A stretch of 43,632 bases of DNA from Bacteroidaceae bacterium. Its GTDB lineage: Bacteria; Bacteroidota; Bacteroidia; Bacteroidales; Bacteroidaceae. The stretch is taken from the NCBI GenBank assembly GCA_017940605.1, contig JAGAYF010000015.1, forward strand, positions 1-43,632, written 5' to 3'. Both the position numbers and the translations under genes were made by a program. Position 1 is the stretch's first letter, and each line of letters starts with the position of its first letter. The notes below the pieces were generated by a model that was given only the letters and a program-made list of their open reading frames with translations, ran no database searches and was not told where the DNA came from. This document shows positions 26,467 through 35,755 of the stretch, in pieces.

Positions 26467-27357
26467 ATGGCATATAAGTCAGGATTTGTGAACATTGTGG
26501 GGAATCCCAACGTGGGGAAGTCCACACTGATGAATCTGTTTGTCGGAGAGCGCATCTCGATTGCCACGTTCAAGTCGCAGACGACGCGACATCGCATCAT
26601 GGGCATCCTGAATGAGGACGACTGCCAGATTGTCTTCTCGGACACCCCTGGCGTCCTGAAACCGCACTACAAGTTGCAGGAGTCCATGCGCGCATTCAGC
26701 GACGAGGCATTGGTGGACGTTGATGTCTTGGTCTATGTGACCGATGTGGTGGAAACGCAGGAGAAGAATCTTGATTTTATTGAGAACGTCAACAAATTAA
26801 AGCAAATACCTAAGATAGTTATCATTAACAAGATCGATCTTACCGACCAGCGTGTGCTGGAAAAATTGGTCGATGAGTGGAAAGACCTCATTCCCGATGC
26901 CGAAATCTACCCTGTGTCTGCCAAGGCACGGTTTAACGTCGATCGGGTCTTGGACAGGATCAAGGATTTGCTGCCTGAGAATCCCCCGTATTTCGATAAG
27001 GACCAGTTGACGGACAAGCCCGTGAGGTTTTTCGTCTCAGAAATTATCCGGGAAAAGATTCTGTTGTATTATGACAAGGAGATTCCCTATTGCGTTGAGG
27101 TGCAAGTAGACAGCTACAAGGAGTCGGACGGATTGGTAAGGATTGAAGCAATCGTCTTCGTGGAGCATGAGAGCCAGAAAGGCATTGTCATCGGCCATCA
27201 AGGCGTTGCGTTGAAGAAAATATCAACCGAAGCGCGAAAATCCATTGAGAAATTCCTTGACAAAAAGGTATATATCCGTATCTTTGTCAAGGTAAAAAAG
27301 GGTTGGCGCAACTCAACGAAGGAATTGAACCAATTTGGCTACAAACAAAACAGTTAA
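26467..27357 (+). CDS. era: GTPase Era
   Basis: A 296-residue GTPase: G1 GNPNVGKS near residue 11, G3 DTPG, G4 NKID, and a C-terminal KH domain with [14 protein letters not shown] and [13 protein letters not shown]. Era binds the 3' end of 16S rRNA and aids 30S assembly. GTG and ATG stand one codon apart; the ATG is used. der begins 14 nt after the stop, so the two ribosome-assembly GTPases are co-transcribed. Confidence 0.96.
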   Translation: MAYKSGFVNIVGNPNVGKSTLMNLFVGERISIATFKSQTTRHRIMGILNEDDCQIVFSDTPGVLKPHYKLQESMRAFSDEALVDVDVLVYVTDVVETQEKNLDFIENVNKLKQIPKIVIINKIDLTDQRVLEKLVDEWKDLIPDAEIYPVSAKARFNVDRVLDRIKDLLPENPPYFDKDQLTDKPVRFFVSEIIREKILLYYDKEIPYCVEVQVDSYKESDGLVRIEAIVFVEHESQKGIVIGHQGVALKKISTEARKSIEKFLDKKVYIRIFVKVKKGWRNSTKELNQFGYKQNS

Positions 27358-27371
27358 AGAATAATTTGACG

Positions 27372-28685
27372 ATGGGAAACATTGTTTCAATAGTGGGAAG
27401 ACCCAATGTGGGCAAGTCAACGCTGTTTAACAGGCTGACTAAAACGCGTCAGGCAATAGTGAGCGAAATTTCGGGCACGACGCGCGACCGCCAGTACGGC
27501 ACGGTGGAGTGGAACGGCCAGACTTTTTCGCTCATTGACACGGGCGGTTGGGTGTCCAACACCGATGATATCTTTGAAGATGAGATACGCAGGCAGGTTA
27601 AGATAGCTGCCGAGGAGGCTACGGCCATTCTGTTCGTAGTTGACACGATGACGGGCGTCACTGACATTGATAACGAACTGGCAGATATCCTTCGGAGGGT
27701 CAAGAAGCCCGTGCTGGTTGTTTCAAATAAGACGGATAATAACAATCTGCAGTATAATGCGGCCGAATTCTACTCCCTGGGATTGGGCGAGCCCTATTGC
27801 GTCTCGGCTCTGTCGGGCAGCGGAACTGGAGACTTGTTGGATAAATTGGTAAAACTGTTTCCCAGCGAAAGTGATGCTGAAGAGAACGATGGTTTGCCGC
27901 GTTTCGCTGTCGTCGGTCGCCCTAATGCGGGCAAGAGCAGCCTTATTAATGCCCTTGTGGGGGAAAATCGCAATATTGTGACTGACATTGCGGGCACGAC
28001 ACGCGATTCCATTGACACCCGATACAACAAATTCGGGATGGATTTCAACTTGGTCGACACCGCAGGCATCAGAAAGAAAAGCAAGGTGAGCGAAGATTTG
28101 GAATTCTACTCGGTAATGCGCTCCATCCGCGCCATAGAAAATGCCGATGTCTGCATCCTGATGATTGACGGCCAGCGAGGCATTGAGACACAGGACCTAA
28201 ACATTTACCGTCTCATACAACAGAACAACAAAGGGCTTGTTGTTTTTGTCAACAAGTGGGATGCCATTGAGGACAAGAGCCCCAAGGCCGTCAAGTACTA
28301 CGAACAGACCATCCGATCGCGCACTGCGCCCTTTACGGACTATCCCATTTTGTTCGGTTCGGCCCTAACCAGCAAGAACATCTTCCAAGTGCTGCAGGCT
28401 GCCGAGCAAACCTACGGCCGCATGAAGAAAAAAATCAGTACGTCCAAGCTGAATGAGGAGATGCTGCCCCTCATCGAGGCCTATCCGCCGCCATCGCTCA
28501 AGGGCAAGTACATAAAGATAAAGTACTGCTCCCAAGTCCCCAATACAAAAGTACCTACTTTTGTGTTCTACGCCAATTTGCCGCAATATATCAAGGAACC
28601 CTATGCCCGCTTCCTGGAAAACAAAATCCGTGACAAGTGGGACTTGAAGGGTACGCCCATCAAGTTGTTCTTCCGTCAGAAATAG
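27372..28685 (+). CDS. der: GTPase Der (EngA)
   Basis: A 437-residue protein with two tandem GTPase domains, the unique mark of Der: GRPNVGKS near residue 9 and GRPNAGKS near residue 183, each with its own DTxG and N/TKxD motifs, then a C-terminal KH-like domain ending FFRQK. It acts in 50S subunit maturation. The ATG at 27372 opens the conserved N-terminus [16 protein letters not shown]; an earlier in-frame codon inside era is rejected. The stop codon directly abuts the next ATG. Confidence 0.97.
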   Translation: MGNIVSIVGRPNVGKSTLFNRLTKTRQAIVSEISGTTRDRQYGTVEWNGQTFSLIDTGGWVSNTDDIFEDEIRRQVKIAAEEATAILFVVDTMTGVTDIDNELADILRRVKKPVLVVSNKTDNNNLQYNAAEFYSLGLGEPYCVSALSGSGTGDLLDKLVKLFPSESDAEENDGLPRFAVVGRPNAGKSSLINALVGENRNIVTDIAGTTRDSIDTRYNKFGMDFNLVDTAGIRKKSKVSEDLEFYSVMRSIRAIENADVCILMIDGQRGIETQDLNIYRLIQQNNKGLVVFVNKWDAIEDKSPKAVKYYEQTIRSRTAPFTDYPILFGSALTSKNIFQVLQAAEQTYGRMKKKISTSKLNEEMLPLIEAYPPPSLKGKYIKIKYCSQVPNTKVPTFVFYANLPQYIKEPYARFLENKIRDKWDLKGTPIKLFFRQK

Positions 28686-29078
28686 ATGAAATACATACTC
28701 TGCTTGTTCCTCACCTTGCTCCTATTCGTGGGCTGCAAAAGGTCGGCATCGCCTCAATACGACCAGGCTACCGATGTAGCCGTGAAGTACGTAAATCTCA
28801 TGGAACAAGAAAAATACGACGATTTGTTAAAGGATATTGTTTCCTGCGACAGTGCCTCTGATGTCTATAGAAGCAACATGCGGACGTTCCTGAAACAGTT
28901 CGTGAGAAGCAAAAAGAAAACCCACGTGGGCCTGAAAAAAGTGGAAAGCCTGAAGACCGACATACCCCAGGCTGCCAATGCGGTTGAAGTATACCTAAAA
29001 CTGACCTACCAGAACGACAGCACCGAACTGATATGCTTTCCCATGATTTGGGACAAGGGCCGCTGGCGTTTGCGCTGA
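28686..29078 (+). CDS. Small lipoprotein, DUF4878-like
   Basis: A 130-residue lipoprotein: signal sequence with lipobox LFVGC, lipidated Cys17. The mature part (about 110 residues) begins with a helix (AVKYVNLMEQEKYDDLLKDIV) and ends in beta strands (YLKLTYQNDST, then MIWDKGRWRLR). This is the pattern of small NTF2-like/DUF4878 lipoproteins common in Bacteroidales; the assignment is tentative. It starts immediately after the der stop with no gap, so it is translationally coupled to der. Its function is unknown. Confidence 0.75.
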   Translation: MKYILCLFLTLLLFVGCKRSASPQYDQATDVAVKYVNLMEQEKYDDLLKDIVSCDSASDVYRSNMRTFLKQFVRSKKKTHVGLKKVESLKTDIPQAANAVEVYLKLTYQNDSTELICFPMIWDKGRWRLR

Positions 29079-29125
29079 TTAAGGATTTTTATCATTCCAT
29101 TTAGAAGCATTTGTCTGCCAATGCG

Positions 29126-29133
29126 TATTTTTG
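29126..29133 (+). promoter_or_regulatory. -7 box of the TPR gene
   Basis: TATTTTTG matches TAnnTTTG, 13 nt before the chosen ATG at 29147 (25 nt before the alternative at 29159). TTTG at 29110-29113 is too close to be a standard -33 element. Confidence 0.55.
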
Positions 29134-29146
29134 TAGACCAAATAAA

Positions 29147-30397
29147 ATGAAATCGGCCATGATTAAGAAATGTATTTGCCTCGTCTTTTGCCTGATGGCA
29201 GTGGGTCATGCCCTTTCCCAAAAGGAGTACAAGACCCTGCGTACCTATATTAAAAAAGGCGGAAACCTTGCCCAGACTATGGCAGTCGTCCAAGCAGCTG
29301 AGAAGGACGACGAATTGAAGGATGATCCCGAGTTGTACTTCCTGGCCGCCTGTGTGCAGCGCAAGGCCAACGATGCGGAGAATACCAAGATCTACCTCAA
29401 GCAGGCCTACGATACGGTTTCTTTTTTCAACACGACCTACGGCATGTTCGATTACCTGATAAAATGTGACCAGAAGGACCAATTGCCCGATGCCAAGGGG
29501 AAGGTGAAGATCAGGTATCGCTCGCGCAGCTACAACATCCTCAAGGATTACTATTCCAATATATATAATGCCGGTTTGTTCTTTACGCAGAAAAAGGATT
29601 ACCAGAATGGCAGGAAATTCTTCTCCATGTACATCGATGCCGCCAGCACTCCCATCTTCGAGAAGGACCACCTGCTGGAGAATGACAACATGATGCCGCG
29701 CGCCGCCTTTTGGTGCATGGCCAACAGCTTTGAACTGAAGGACTATGCCAATGTGTTCAAGTACTCCGACCTGGCTGCGCGCGACACGGCCAACACCGAC
29801 CTGTATTTGCAGTACCGCGCCATATCCTATGCCGCGTTGAAGCAGATGGACAACTATGAAAAGGAACTCCTGCGCGGCATGAAAGAAGAGCCCAACGACA
29901 TGTTCTTCTTTACCAACCTGACCGATTACTACAACTCCACGCACAACTACGCCAAGTCGCTGTCATTGGCCGACAGCATGCTCCAGATGGATGGCCGGAA
30001 GAACATTTACAAATTTGCCAAGACCGTAGTCCTGTACCATCTCAAGGACTACAATGCGTGCATCAACCTTGCCACCGAGGTCCTTGCTGCCGATTCGGCC
30101 AATGCCGATGCCTATTTCTACGCCGGCAGCAGCTACTTCAGCCAGGCCGTGGAGATAGACGACAACATCAAGCCCAACATCAACGCCAAGGAGTATGCGG
30201 CCCAGAAGTCACGCGTAAAGGAGATCATGAAGACCGCATTGCCCTACCTGGAGCGATACAAGGCACTGCGCCCCGACGACAAGGACCGCTGGGCACCGTT
30301 GCTGTACCGCACCTACCTGACATTGAACATGGGCAAGCAGTTTGCCGAGATTGACAAGCTCCTTTTGCAGGAGCAGGAGGCCCAGAAGAAAAAATAA
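29147..30397 (+). CDS. Secreted tetratricopeptide-repeat protein
   Basis: A 416-residue protein with a signal peptide (cleavage after about HALSQ) followed by helical repeats of TPR type through most of its length, for example DAENTKIYLKQAYDTV, NVFKYSDLAARDTANTDLYL and NACINLATEVLAADSANADAYFYAGSSYF. No catalytic motif is visible, so it is probably a periplasmic scaffold. ATG at 29147 is used; ATG at 29159 gives an equally good signal peptide. The C-terminus is charged (LLLQEQEAQKKK). Weak TPRs in the first half make that part uncertain. Confidence 0.8.
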   Translation: MKSAMIKKCICLVFCLMAVGHALSQKEYKTLRTYIKKGGNLAQTMAVVQAAEKDDELKDDPELYFLAACVQRKANDAENTKIYLKQAYDTVSFFNTTYGMFDYLIKCDQKDQLPDAKGKVKIRYRSRSYNILKDYYSNIYNAGLFFTQKKDYQNGRKFFSMYIDAASTPIFEKDHLLENDNMMPRAAFWCMANSFELKDYANVFKYSDLAARDTANTDLYLQYRAISYAALKQMDNYEKELLRGMKEEPNDMFFFTNLTDYYNSTHNYAKSLSLADSMLQMDGRKNIYKFAKTVVLYHLKDYNACINLATEVLAADSANADAYFYAGSSYFSQAVEIDDNIKPNINAKEYAAQKSRVKEIMKTALPYLERYKALRPDDKDRWAPLLYRTYLTLNMGKQFAEIDKLLLQEQEAQKKK

Positions 30398-30433
30398 ATG
30401 ACCGGAAAAAGCGGGTATGTATGGAAAAATGAT

Positions 30434-30441
30434 TATTTTTG
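30434..30441 (+). promoter_or_regulatory. -7 box before tRNA-Gly
   Basis: TATTTTTG matches TAnnTTTG and lies 16 nt before the mature tRNA 5' end. No clear -33 element is seen. Confidence 0.55.
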
Positions 30442-30457
30442 CACCATCAAACCCCAT

Positions 30458-30530
30458 GCGATAGTAGCTCAGTTGGTAGAGCATTGGCTTCCCAAGCCGA
30501 GGGTCGCGAGTTCGAGTCTCGTCTGTCGCT
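30458..30530 (+). tRNA. tRNA-Gly (anticodon CCC)
   Basis: The 73 nt fold into a full cloverleaf. The acceptor stem is GCGATAG with CTGTCGC (one G-U pair), the D arm GCTC/GAGC, the anticodon arm TTGGC/GCCGA with loop TTCCCAA giving anticodon CCC, and the T arm GCGAG/CTCGT with loop TTCGAGT. The discriminator base is T, the identity base for bacterial glycine tRNAs. CCA is not encoded. Confidence 0.95.
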
Positions 30531-30749
30531 CAAAATGGAAGAACAACAATCATCAAAATTATTAGTCCGACAGAAGCGATCCAAGGTTTTGGGTGGAAAT
30601 CATATTGGATGGTTTTCATGGGATTTTATTACCACATCAAAATCCTGCGTCCGCATCAGTATGCGTCGGAAAGGCTGATGGCTATCGCCCATTCCCCTCA
30701 TTTCTGCCTATGATGTCGTGTGAAAATGGTGGGTTGGTCCTTCATCGGA

Positions 30750-30852
30750 ATTTTACGCCTTGTTGAACGGGTTTTCAGGCCTTGCATGAAATTTTTCAGG
30801 CCGCGTTTGCGGGGCTTTCGCGCCTTGCGCCATCGCTTTTACGCCTGTTTTG
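30750..30852 (+). repeat. Degenerate 21-22 bp tandem array C (five units)
   Basis: Cores begin at 30756 (CGCCTTG), 30778 (GGCCTTG), 30799 (GGCCGCG), 30821 (CGCCTTG) and 30842 (CGCCTGT), spaced 22, 21, 22 and 21 nt. Each is preceded by 3-5 T. This is the most regular of the four arrays. It lies in the 480-nt gap between tRNA-Gly and the BspA-like gene, on that gene's coding strand, about 110 bp before its -7 box. The rest of 30531-30935 shows no credible gene. Confidence 0.78.
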
Positions 30853-30935
30853 TGTGCGCTGTCCTGACGTGCCTTCCTTCTTGGGGCTCGTTGGTGGCGG
30901 CGTGTGCCCCGCGTGTGTCTTCATGCGGCGGAATG

Positions 30936-30967
30936 TTTGGATATTACACATAATTTTCGTAATTTTG
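30936..30967 (+). promoter_or_regulatory. Promoter of the BspA-like gene
   Basis: TTTG at 30936-30939, 20 nt, then TAATTTTG at 30960-30967. The transcript would start near 30974, which makes an in-frame ATG at 30978 unlikely and supports the start at 31011. Confidence 0.82.
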
Positions 30968-31010
30968 TGCGTGCTAAATGTTGAATCATCTGATAAGAAA
31001 CACTGATTGT

Positions 31011-31826
31011 ATGATGAAGAATAGAGTGGTGGGCCTGCTGAGTGCCGTTGTGCTCAGTGCCATGTTTTCGGTTCGTGTGGGTGCGTTTGTCGTGGGCGGC
31101 ATCAACTACGAGGTGCTGAATGACACCTCCGTGGCGGTCATATCGCTGTTGGAAGGTCACTATGAGGGCCACGTTGTCATTCCCGAACACATCCGGCACG
31201 GGGGCACGACCTACACAGTGACGACCATCAAGTCGCTTGCCTTCTGTGAGTGCACCGAAATGCTGAGCATCCAGTTTCCTGCCACGCTTACCTCCATCGG
31301 GGGGTACACCTTTGAGCAATGCACGGGCCTGCGCAAGCTGGTCTTCCCCGATGCGCTGGAGACCATCGGCGGCTACGCCTTCAATGAGTGCGCCTGCCTG
31401 GAGGAAGTGCATTTTGGGCGCGGCCTCAAGACGTTGGGCAATGAGTCTTTCTCCAACTGCCTGTCGTTGCGTGCGGCTGTCCTTCCTGACGGGCTCAAGT
31501 CCGTTGGGCACTATGCCTTTGCGGGATGCCGCAGCTTGCAGGAGGCCATCCTGCCGCCGTCCGTGATAGCCCTGGGCCGCTATGCTTTCTATGGTTGCCC
31601 GCGGTTGGCCCGTGTGGTCCTGCCTGCTTCGCTCCATCGGTTTCAGGAGGGTACTTTCCAGGGATGCACCACCCTGCAGGCTGTGCAAGTGCCGTATCGC
31701 CGGCCGCTTGAGGTGATCAGTAATACGTTTGATGCCGCGCGTGTCACCATCCATGTCCCCTCAGGGTGCAGGGAGGCCTATGAAAAAGCCCCCGTTTGGA
31801 AAGATTTTAGGGTGCTGGAAGAATAA
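31011..31826 (+). CDS. BspA-like leucine-rich repeat secreted protein
   Basis: The 271-residue protein has a signal peptide (about residues 1-26) and six LRR_5 (BspA/TpLRR) repeats of about 23 residues, with the pattern AFxxCxxLxxVxLPxxLxxIG, for example YAFNECACLEEVHFGRGLKT and YAFYGCPRLARVVLPASL. Repeats of this kind occur in surface proteins of Prevotella, Bacteroides and Treponema and often mediate adhesion. No C-terminal sorting domain or lipobox is present, so how it stays on the cell, if it does, is unclear. Two ATGs stand side by side; the first is used. Confidence 0.85.
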   Translation: MMKNRVVGLLSAVVLSAMFSVRVGAFVVGGINYEVLNDTSVAVISLLEGHYEGHVVIPEHIRHGGTTYTVTTIKSLAFCECTEMLSIQFPATLTSIGGYTFEQCTGLRKLVFPDALETIGGYAFNECACLEEVHFGRGLKTLGNESFSNCLSLRAAVLPDGLKSVGHYAFAGCRSLQEAILPPSVIALGRYAFYGCPRLARVVLPASLHRFQEGTFQGCTTLQAVQVPYRRPLEVISNTFDAARVTIHVPSGCREAYEKAPVWKDFRVLEE

Positions 31827-32006
31827 AACGTCTTTCCCTGATAATTTTAAGTAACTCGGGATTATTTTTATAAATGACTTTCTGTCTCAAAAATGACGGA
31901 AAGCCAATTGTTCCACTTGCGGTATAATGTGTAGATGTCCCGCTTGGATGATGAACTTGGCGGGGGAGGGCGAGTACCTGTCCTGAGTAATAGAAAAAGT
32001 GGGGGT

Positions 32007-34610
32007 TCAGGGTTCCATGACCAGGCGGAAGCCGTTGTTAAGAAGCATGCTTCCTGTGGCATCGTAGCTGCGGTAGGTGGTACGGCAACTGTTGTTTTCG
32101 CCCAACCAGCAGCCGCCGCGCAGGCATCGGTAGCCGCCGTCGGATGGTCCTTGCGGATTGTGCTGCGCCTGGGTGGGGTATCTGCCATACCAGTCGGAAC
32201 ACCATTCAAAAACATTGCCGCTCATGTCGTAGAGGCCCAGTTCGTTGGGCTGCAATTGGGCTACCTCATGGGTGCTGCCGCCCGATGAGAAGACATTCCA
32301 TGCCACATCGGCCACGTTGTCGCTGCCACTGTATCGGTAGCCACGCGAGTGGCGGCCGCCGCGTGCTGCATATTCCCATTCGGCCTCGGTGGGCAGGCGG
32401 AATTTGCGGCCCGTGAGTGCGCTCAACTTTTGCATAAACTCATCAATGGAGGCAGGAAGTACGCGTTCAATGGGAAAATTGCCGCCCACACGGTTGTTGG
32501 CGGTGTTGGCTTTCTTTCCCATGACGGCTATCCACAGTGCTTGTGTTACCTCGGTCTGACCAATGTAGTATTCGTTAAGGGTAACCTGATGGACAGGGCG
32601 CTCAGAGGCATAGCCGTCTTCGCGTCCCATGGCAAAAGTGCCGCCCTCGACCTTGATCATCTTGAAAGGTACGCCCTCTATCTCAAATGATTCAAAGGGA
32701 ATGTCGGGAACGACTTCCGTTTTTTGCCCCGAGGCCGTTTGGGTGTAAGGCGGAGTGAAGTAGTGGTGGCAGTTGCGCCCCACGTTGGTTAGCTGGTTGT
32801 TGGGAATGCCGTGGCGACCGGATCCTTGCTCCATCAGTGTCTTGAGGTCGGCAAAGTAATGGGTGTAGACGGCGCGCGGCAGGGCGTGATGGCGGTGGCA
32901 AACGCTGGCGGCAAGGCCTACGACTTCGCCCATCATGGCTGTGGTGCGCATGACGCGCACAGAGCCAAGGGCAATGTGGGTGACGCTGATGTCGCGGCCG
33001 GCCATAAAGAGGTTGTCAATCTTCTTCGTGTAAAAGCAGCGGTATGGAATGGGGCTGAGGGGTACTTCTTCCTGTACGCAGATGCTCTTGAACTCGCGAC
33101 CAGGGAAGAACTTGCTGTTCTCAGGCTCGGGATAGTGCAGGTCAATCGTCCATGAGGAGGTGGCCGTCGCATCATCGTAGATTTTATTCTCTATGATGTC
33201 GGTCTCTGTCATGACATAGTCGCCCACCAGACGGCGCGACTCACGCTTGCCACTGACATGGGATACCCAGCCCAGCTGCAAGTTGGCATATTTTTGTTTA
33301 TCGGCGCAATGGTTCTTGAGATAGGACCAATTGGCGTAGATGACCAACATGCCGTAATCGCGTATTTGCTCAGCTTCGCTGATTTGGTCTTTCATCATGC
33401 CCGTCTCCCACGTCCACATTCCCTTGGTGACCTGTTGAACGCTTTCCTCCGTGAAGTTGCATCCGTAATTGAATTCAGGGAAAGGCACAGGCTGCGCTTT
33501 TTTCTCGGAATTCCACTGCAAGGAAGCTCCCAGCACCATGCGGTCGCGTTGGTCGGGTGCGCTTTGTTCGCCAAAGTCGGATTTGCTCTCGCGTCCTACC
33601 ATGTATTCTGCCCCTGCCATAACCCCAATGTTGCCGTCGCCAGTGCAGTCGGCAAAGAGAGGGGCGTTGAAGCGCGTGAGAATACCATTTTCAATGCCAC
33701 GCCCAATGACAGACTTGATGTGAAGACCCTCTTGTTCTACGCGAATGATGCGTGTCAGCGTAAAAAGGGAGATGTTGCTCTCGGCCTTGACGATATCCAT
33801 CTTTCGGTCGTCGGCATAATATTCCTCGGGCATGGCATTTCCTTTGCGTGTGGGGGCAAATTCCTTGAGCAAGTTGCCCAAATTGGGGTATGGCTCGCAA
33901 GTGATGGAGCCTCCCAACTGCACACGAACCTCACTGGAATTATTGCCGCCCAGTACGGCGCGGTCTTGTATGAGTGCTACCTTGAGACCTTGGCGTGCTG
34001 CGGCCACGGCAGCGCATATGCCAGAATATCCACCGCCCACGACGACAAAATCATATGTTCCTCCTTCCTGTATGTCCTCATAATGGGGAATGAGACGGCG
34101 GCGTAGGACCTCCATGTCCTCTTTGTCCGTGTCGAGTTTGGTCAGTGGCTTTGTGGAAAGCAGGATGGCATCGGCGCGGCCCTCGAATCCCGTGAGATCA
34201 TGGAGGGCAAGGGTGACATGGCCCTTGTTGAGCCGTTTTTTGCCAGCCAGTTGCCATTGCCATGTCTGTCCTGTTGCTCCCAAGGTGGTGGCGAGTGGTT
34301 CGCCGTTGACCTTCAATTGGAAACGACCCGCTCCCTCTTCATTGGAAAACGGGGCGGTCCAGTTGTATGTGCGCACATAGATGTAATAGATACCCTTGGC
34401 GGGAATGTCAACGGCGGTTTGTGCGTCGGCAACGGGGATGCCTTGTCCATGAGCCAGCAGGTAAGGCGAACCCATTTGGTCGACAAATTGCTGGTCGACG
34501 GTCCATCCTCCCTTGTCGCGGAAGGCCTCGGTTTCAACAAGCAGGCTTCTGGCAGTGCCAGTGAGTGAAAAGAAAACTGCCGTGGCGGCAAGGAGGAGGG
34601 ACGGTTTCAT
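32007..34610 (-). CDS. Secreted FAD-dependent oxidoreductase fused to a SUMF1/FGE-like domain
   Basis: An 867-residue secreted protein with three parts. After a signal peptide (1-21) comes a beta-rich domain (about 22-155) resembling the carbohydrate/xanthan-lyase-associated modules of this family. Next is an FAD-dependent oxidoreductase of the FAD_oxidored type (about 185-620) with dinucleotide motif VVGGGYSG at 190-197 and GGNNSSEVR near 221. The C-terminal 220 residues are a formylglycine-generating-enzyme (SUMF1) fold: EGGTFAMG, QTEVTQALW, RLPTEAEWEYAARGG, YDMSGNVFEWCSDW, NNGFRLV. The FGE active-site cysteine pair does not seem to be present: only SCRTTYRS remains in that region. So the domain may not make formylglycine. 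It lies 25 nt after asd and may share its transcript. Confidence 0.85.
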   Translation of the reverse strand: MKPSLLLAATAVFFSLTGTARSLLVETEAFRDKGGWTVDQQFVDQMGSPYLLAHGQGIPVADAQTAVDIPAKGIYYIYVRTYNWTAPFSNEEGAGRFQLKVNGEPLATTLGATGQTWQWQLAGKKRLNKGHVTLALHDLTGFEGRADAILLSTKPLTKLDTDKEDMEVLRRRLIPHYEDIQEGGTYDFVVVGGGYSGICAAVAAARQGLKVALIQDRAVLGGNNSSEVRVQLGGSITCEPYPNLGNLLKEFAPTRKGNAMPEEYYADDRKMDIVKAESNISLFTLTRIIRVEQEGLHIKSVIGRGIENGILTRFNAPLFADCTGDGNIGVMAGAEYMVGRESKSDFGEQSAPDQRDRMVLGASLQWNSEKKAQPVPFPEFNYGCNFTEESVQQVTKGMWTWETGMMKDQISEAEQIRDYGMLVIYANWSYLKNHCADKQKYANLQLGWVSHVSGKRESRRLVGDYVMTETDIIENKIYDDATATSSWTIDLHYPEPENSKFFPGREFKSICVQEEVPLSPIPYRCFYTKKIDNLFMAGRDISVTHIALGSVRVMRTTAMMGEVVGLAASVCHRHHALPRAVYTHYFADLKTLMEQGSGRHGIPNNQLTNVGRNCHHYFTPPYTQTASGQKTEVVPDIPFESFEIEGVPFKMIKVEGGTFAMGREDGYASERPVHQVTLNEYYIGQTEVTQALWIAVMGKKANTANNRVGGNFPIERVLPASIDEFMQKLSALTGRKFRLPTEAEWEYAARGGRHSRGYRYSGSDNVADVAWNVFSSGGSTHEVAQLQPNELGLYDMSGNVFEWCSDWYGRYPTQAQHNPQGPSDGGYRCLRGGCWLGENNSCRTTYRSYDATGSMLLNNGFRLVMEP

Positions 34611-34635
34611 GTTGTTAACTATATAAGGAAAAAGG

Positions 34636-35649
34636 TTACTTGATGTTGCCTACTTGATGGAGATACTCTGCTATTTGGACGGCATTGAGAGCCGCTCCCT
34701 TGCGAATTTGGTCGCCCGTGAGCCACAATGTAATGCCGTTGTCGTTGGCAAGGTCTTTCCTGACGCGGCCGACATAGACATCATCTTTTCCAGCGGAATG
34801 GAGCGGCATGGGATAGACGTACTGCTGCGGATCATCCTGCAACGTTACGCCCGGGGCCTGGGCCAAAGCGGCACGAACTTCCTCGACCGTGAGCGGTTTC
34901 TCGGTCTCAACCCACACGCTTTCGCTGTGGCTGCGCAAGGAAGACACCCTGACGCAGGTGGCACTGGTCCGCACGTCGCTGTGCATTATCTTACGCGTCT
35001 CGTTGAACATCTTCATTTCCTCCTTTGTGTAGTCATTGGGGGTCATGACGTCGATTTGGGGAATGACGTTATAGGCTAACTGGTGGGGAAATTTCTGAAT
35101 GGTCTGCACGTCGCCTGTTTCCAGCAATTCCTTGTATTGTTGTTGCAATTCGGCCATGGCTGCCGCGCCGGCACCGCTGGCACTCTGATAGCTGGAGACG
35201 TGAATGCGCTTGATGTGGCTCAGCTTTTCAATGGGCTGCAGGACTACCACCATCATGATGGTCGTACAGTTGGGGTTGGCAATGATTCCGCGCGGACGGT
35301 TCAAGGCATCCTGGGCATTGCACTCGGGAACGACCAGGGGAACGTTCTCTTCCATGCGCCATGCACTGCTGTTGTCTATCATGACTGCGCCATAGCGCGT
35401 GATGTCTTCGGCGAATTCCTTGGATGCGCTGCCGCCGGCGGAGACGAAGGCGACGTCAATGTCCTTGAAATCGTCGCCGTGCTGCAATAGTTTGACGGTA
35501 TATTCTTTGCCCTTGAAGGTATAAGTCTTTCCAGCGCTGCGGGAAGACCCGAAGAGCGTGAGTTGGTCAATGGGGAAATTGCGCTCGTCAAGGATGCGCA
35601 TGAATTCTTGTCCTACGGCGCCGCTTGCGCCTACGATTGCTACGTTCAT
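34636..35649 (-). CDS. asd: Aspartate-semialdehyde dehydrogenase
   Basis: A 337-residue enzyme that reduces aspartyl-4-phosphate to aspartate-4-semialdehyde with NADPH, the branch to lysine/diaminopimelate, threonine and methionine. The N-terminal loop [11 protein letters not shown] is at 6-16, the catalytic Cys128 is in NPNCTT, and [10 protein letters not shown] and the C-terminal [13 protein letters not shown] are family signatures. The first Met of the Rossmann start ([10 protein letters not shown]) is used; a longer in-frame reading would run through the -7 box. The FAD/SUMF1 fusion gene follows 25 nt downstream. Confidence 0.96.
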   Translation of the reverse strand: MNVAIVGASGAVGQEFMRILDERNFPIDQLTLFGSSRSAGKTYTFKGKEYTVKLLQHGDDFKDIDVAFVSAGGSASKEFAEDITRYGAVMIDNSSAWRMEENVPLVVPECNAQDALNRPRGIIANPNCTTIMMVVVLQPIEKLSHIKRIHVSSYQSASGAGAAAMAELQQQYKELLETGDVQTIQKFPHQLAYNVIPQIDVMTPNDYTKEEMKMFNETRKIMHSDVRTSATCVRVSSLRSHSESVWVETEKPLTVEEVRAALAQAPGVTLQDDPQQYVYPMPLHSAGKDDVYVGRVRKDLANDNGITLWLTGDQIRKGAALNAVQIAEYLHQVGNIK

Positions 35650-35685
35650 AATGCTTGAATACTTGAAATTTGTTCTATTCAAGTG

Positions 35686-35693
35686 CAAAATTA
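35686..35693 (-). promoter_or_regulatory. -7 box of asd
   Basis: On the - strand this reads TAATTTTG, 36 nt before the asd ATG. No -33 element stands at the usual distance. Confidence 0.6.
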
Positions 35694-35755
35694 GAACATT
35701 TTGGTAACATTCAGCCCCTCGGCAGAGCAAAAATGCCCAAAAGGAAGCCGATGTT

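Noticed and set aside
30458-30530. tRNA-Gly as an integration site
   Set aside because: No repeat of the tRNA 3' end, integrase or mobile gene lies in the window downstream of it.
30439-30678. A 79-residue frame overlapping tRNA-Gly
   Set aside because: It runs through the whole tRNA and has no promoter or homology that I recognise; the tRNA explains the sequence.
30720-30953. An open frame through array C that reads as heptad-like repeats rich in Phe and Arg
   Set aside because: The 21-nt period makes any open frame look like a 7-residue repeat. Array A, the same element, is broken by stop codons, spacings of 22 change the frame, and there is no start context. It is a by-product of the DNA repeat.
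33258-34106. Open frame on the + strand opposite the FAD/SUMF1 gene (282 codons)
   Set aside because: It is antisense to a recognised oxidoreductase domain and has no promoter or plausible protein features.
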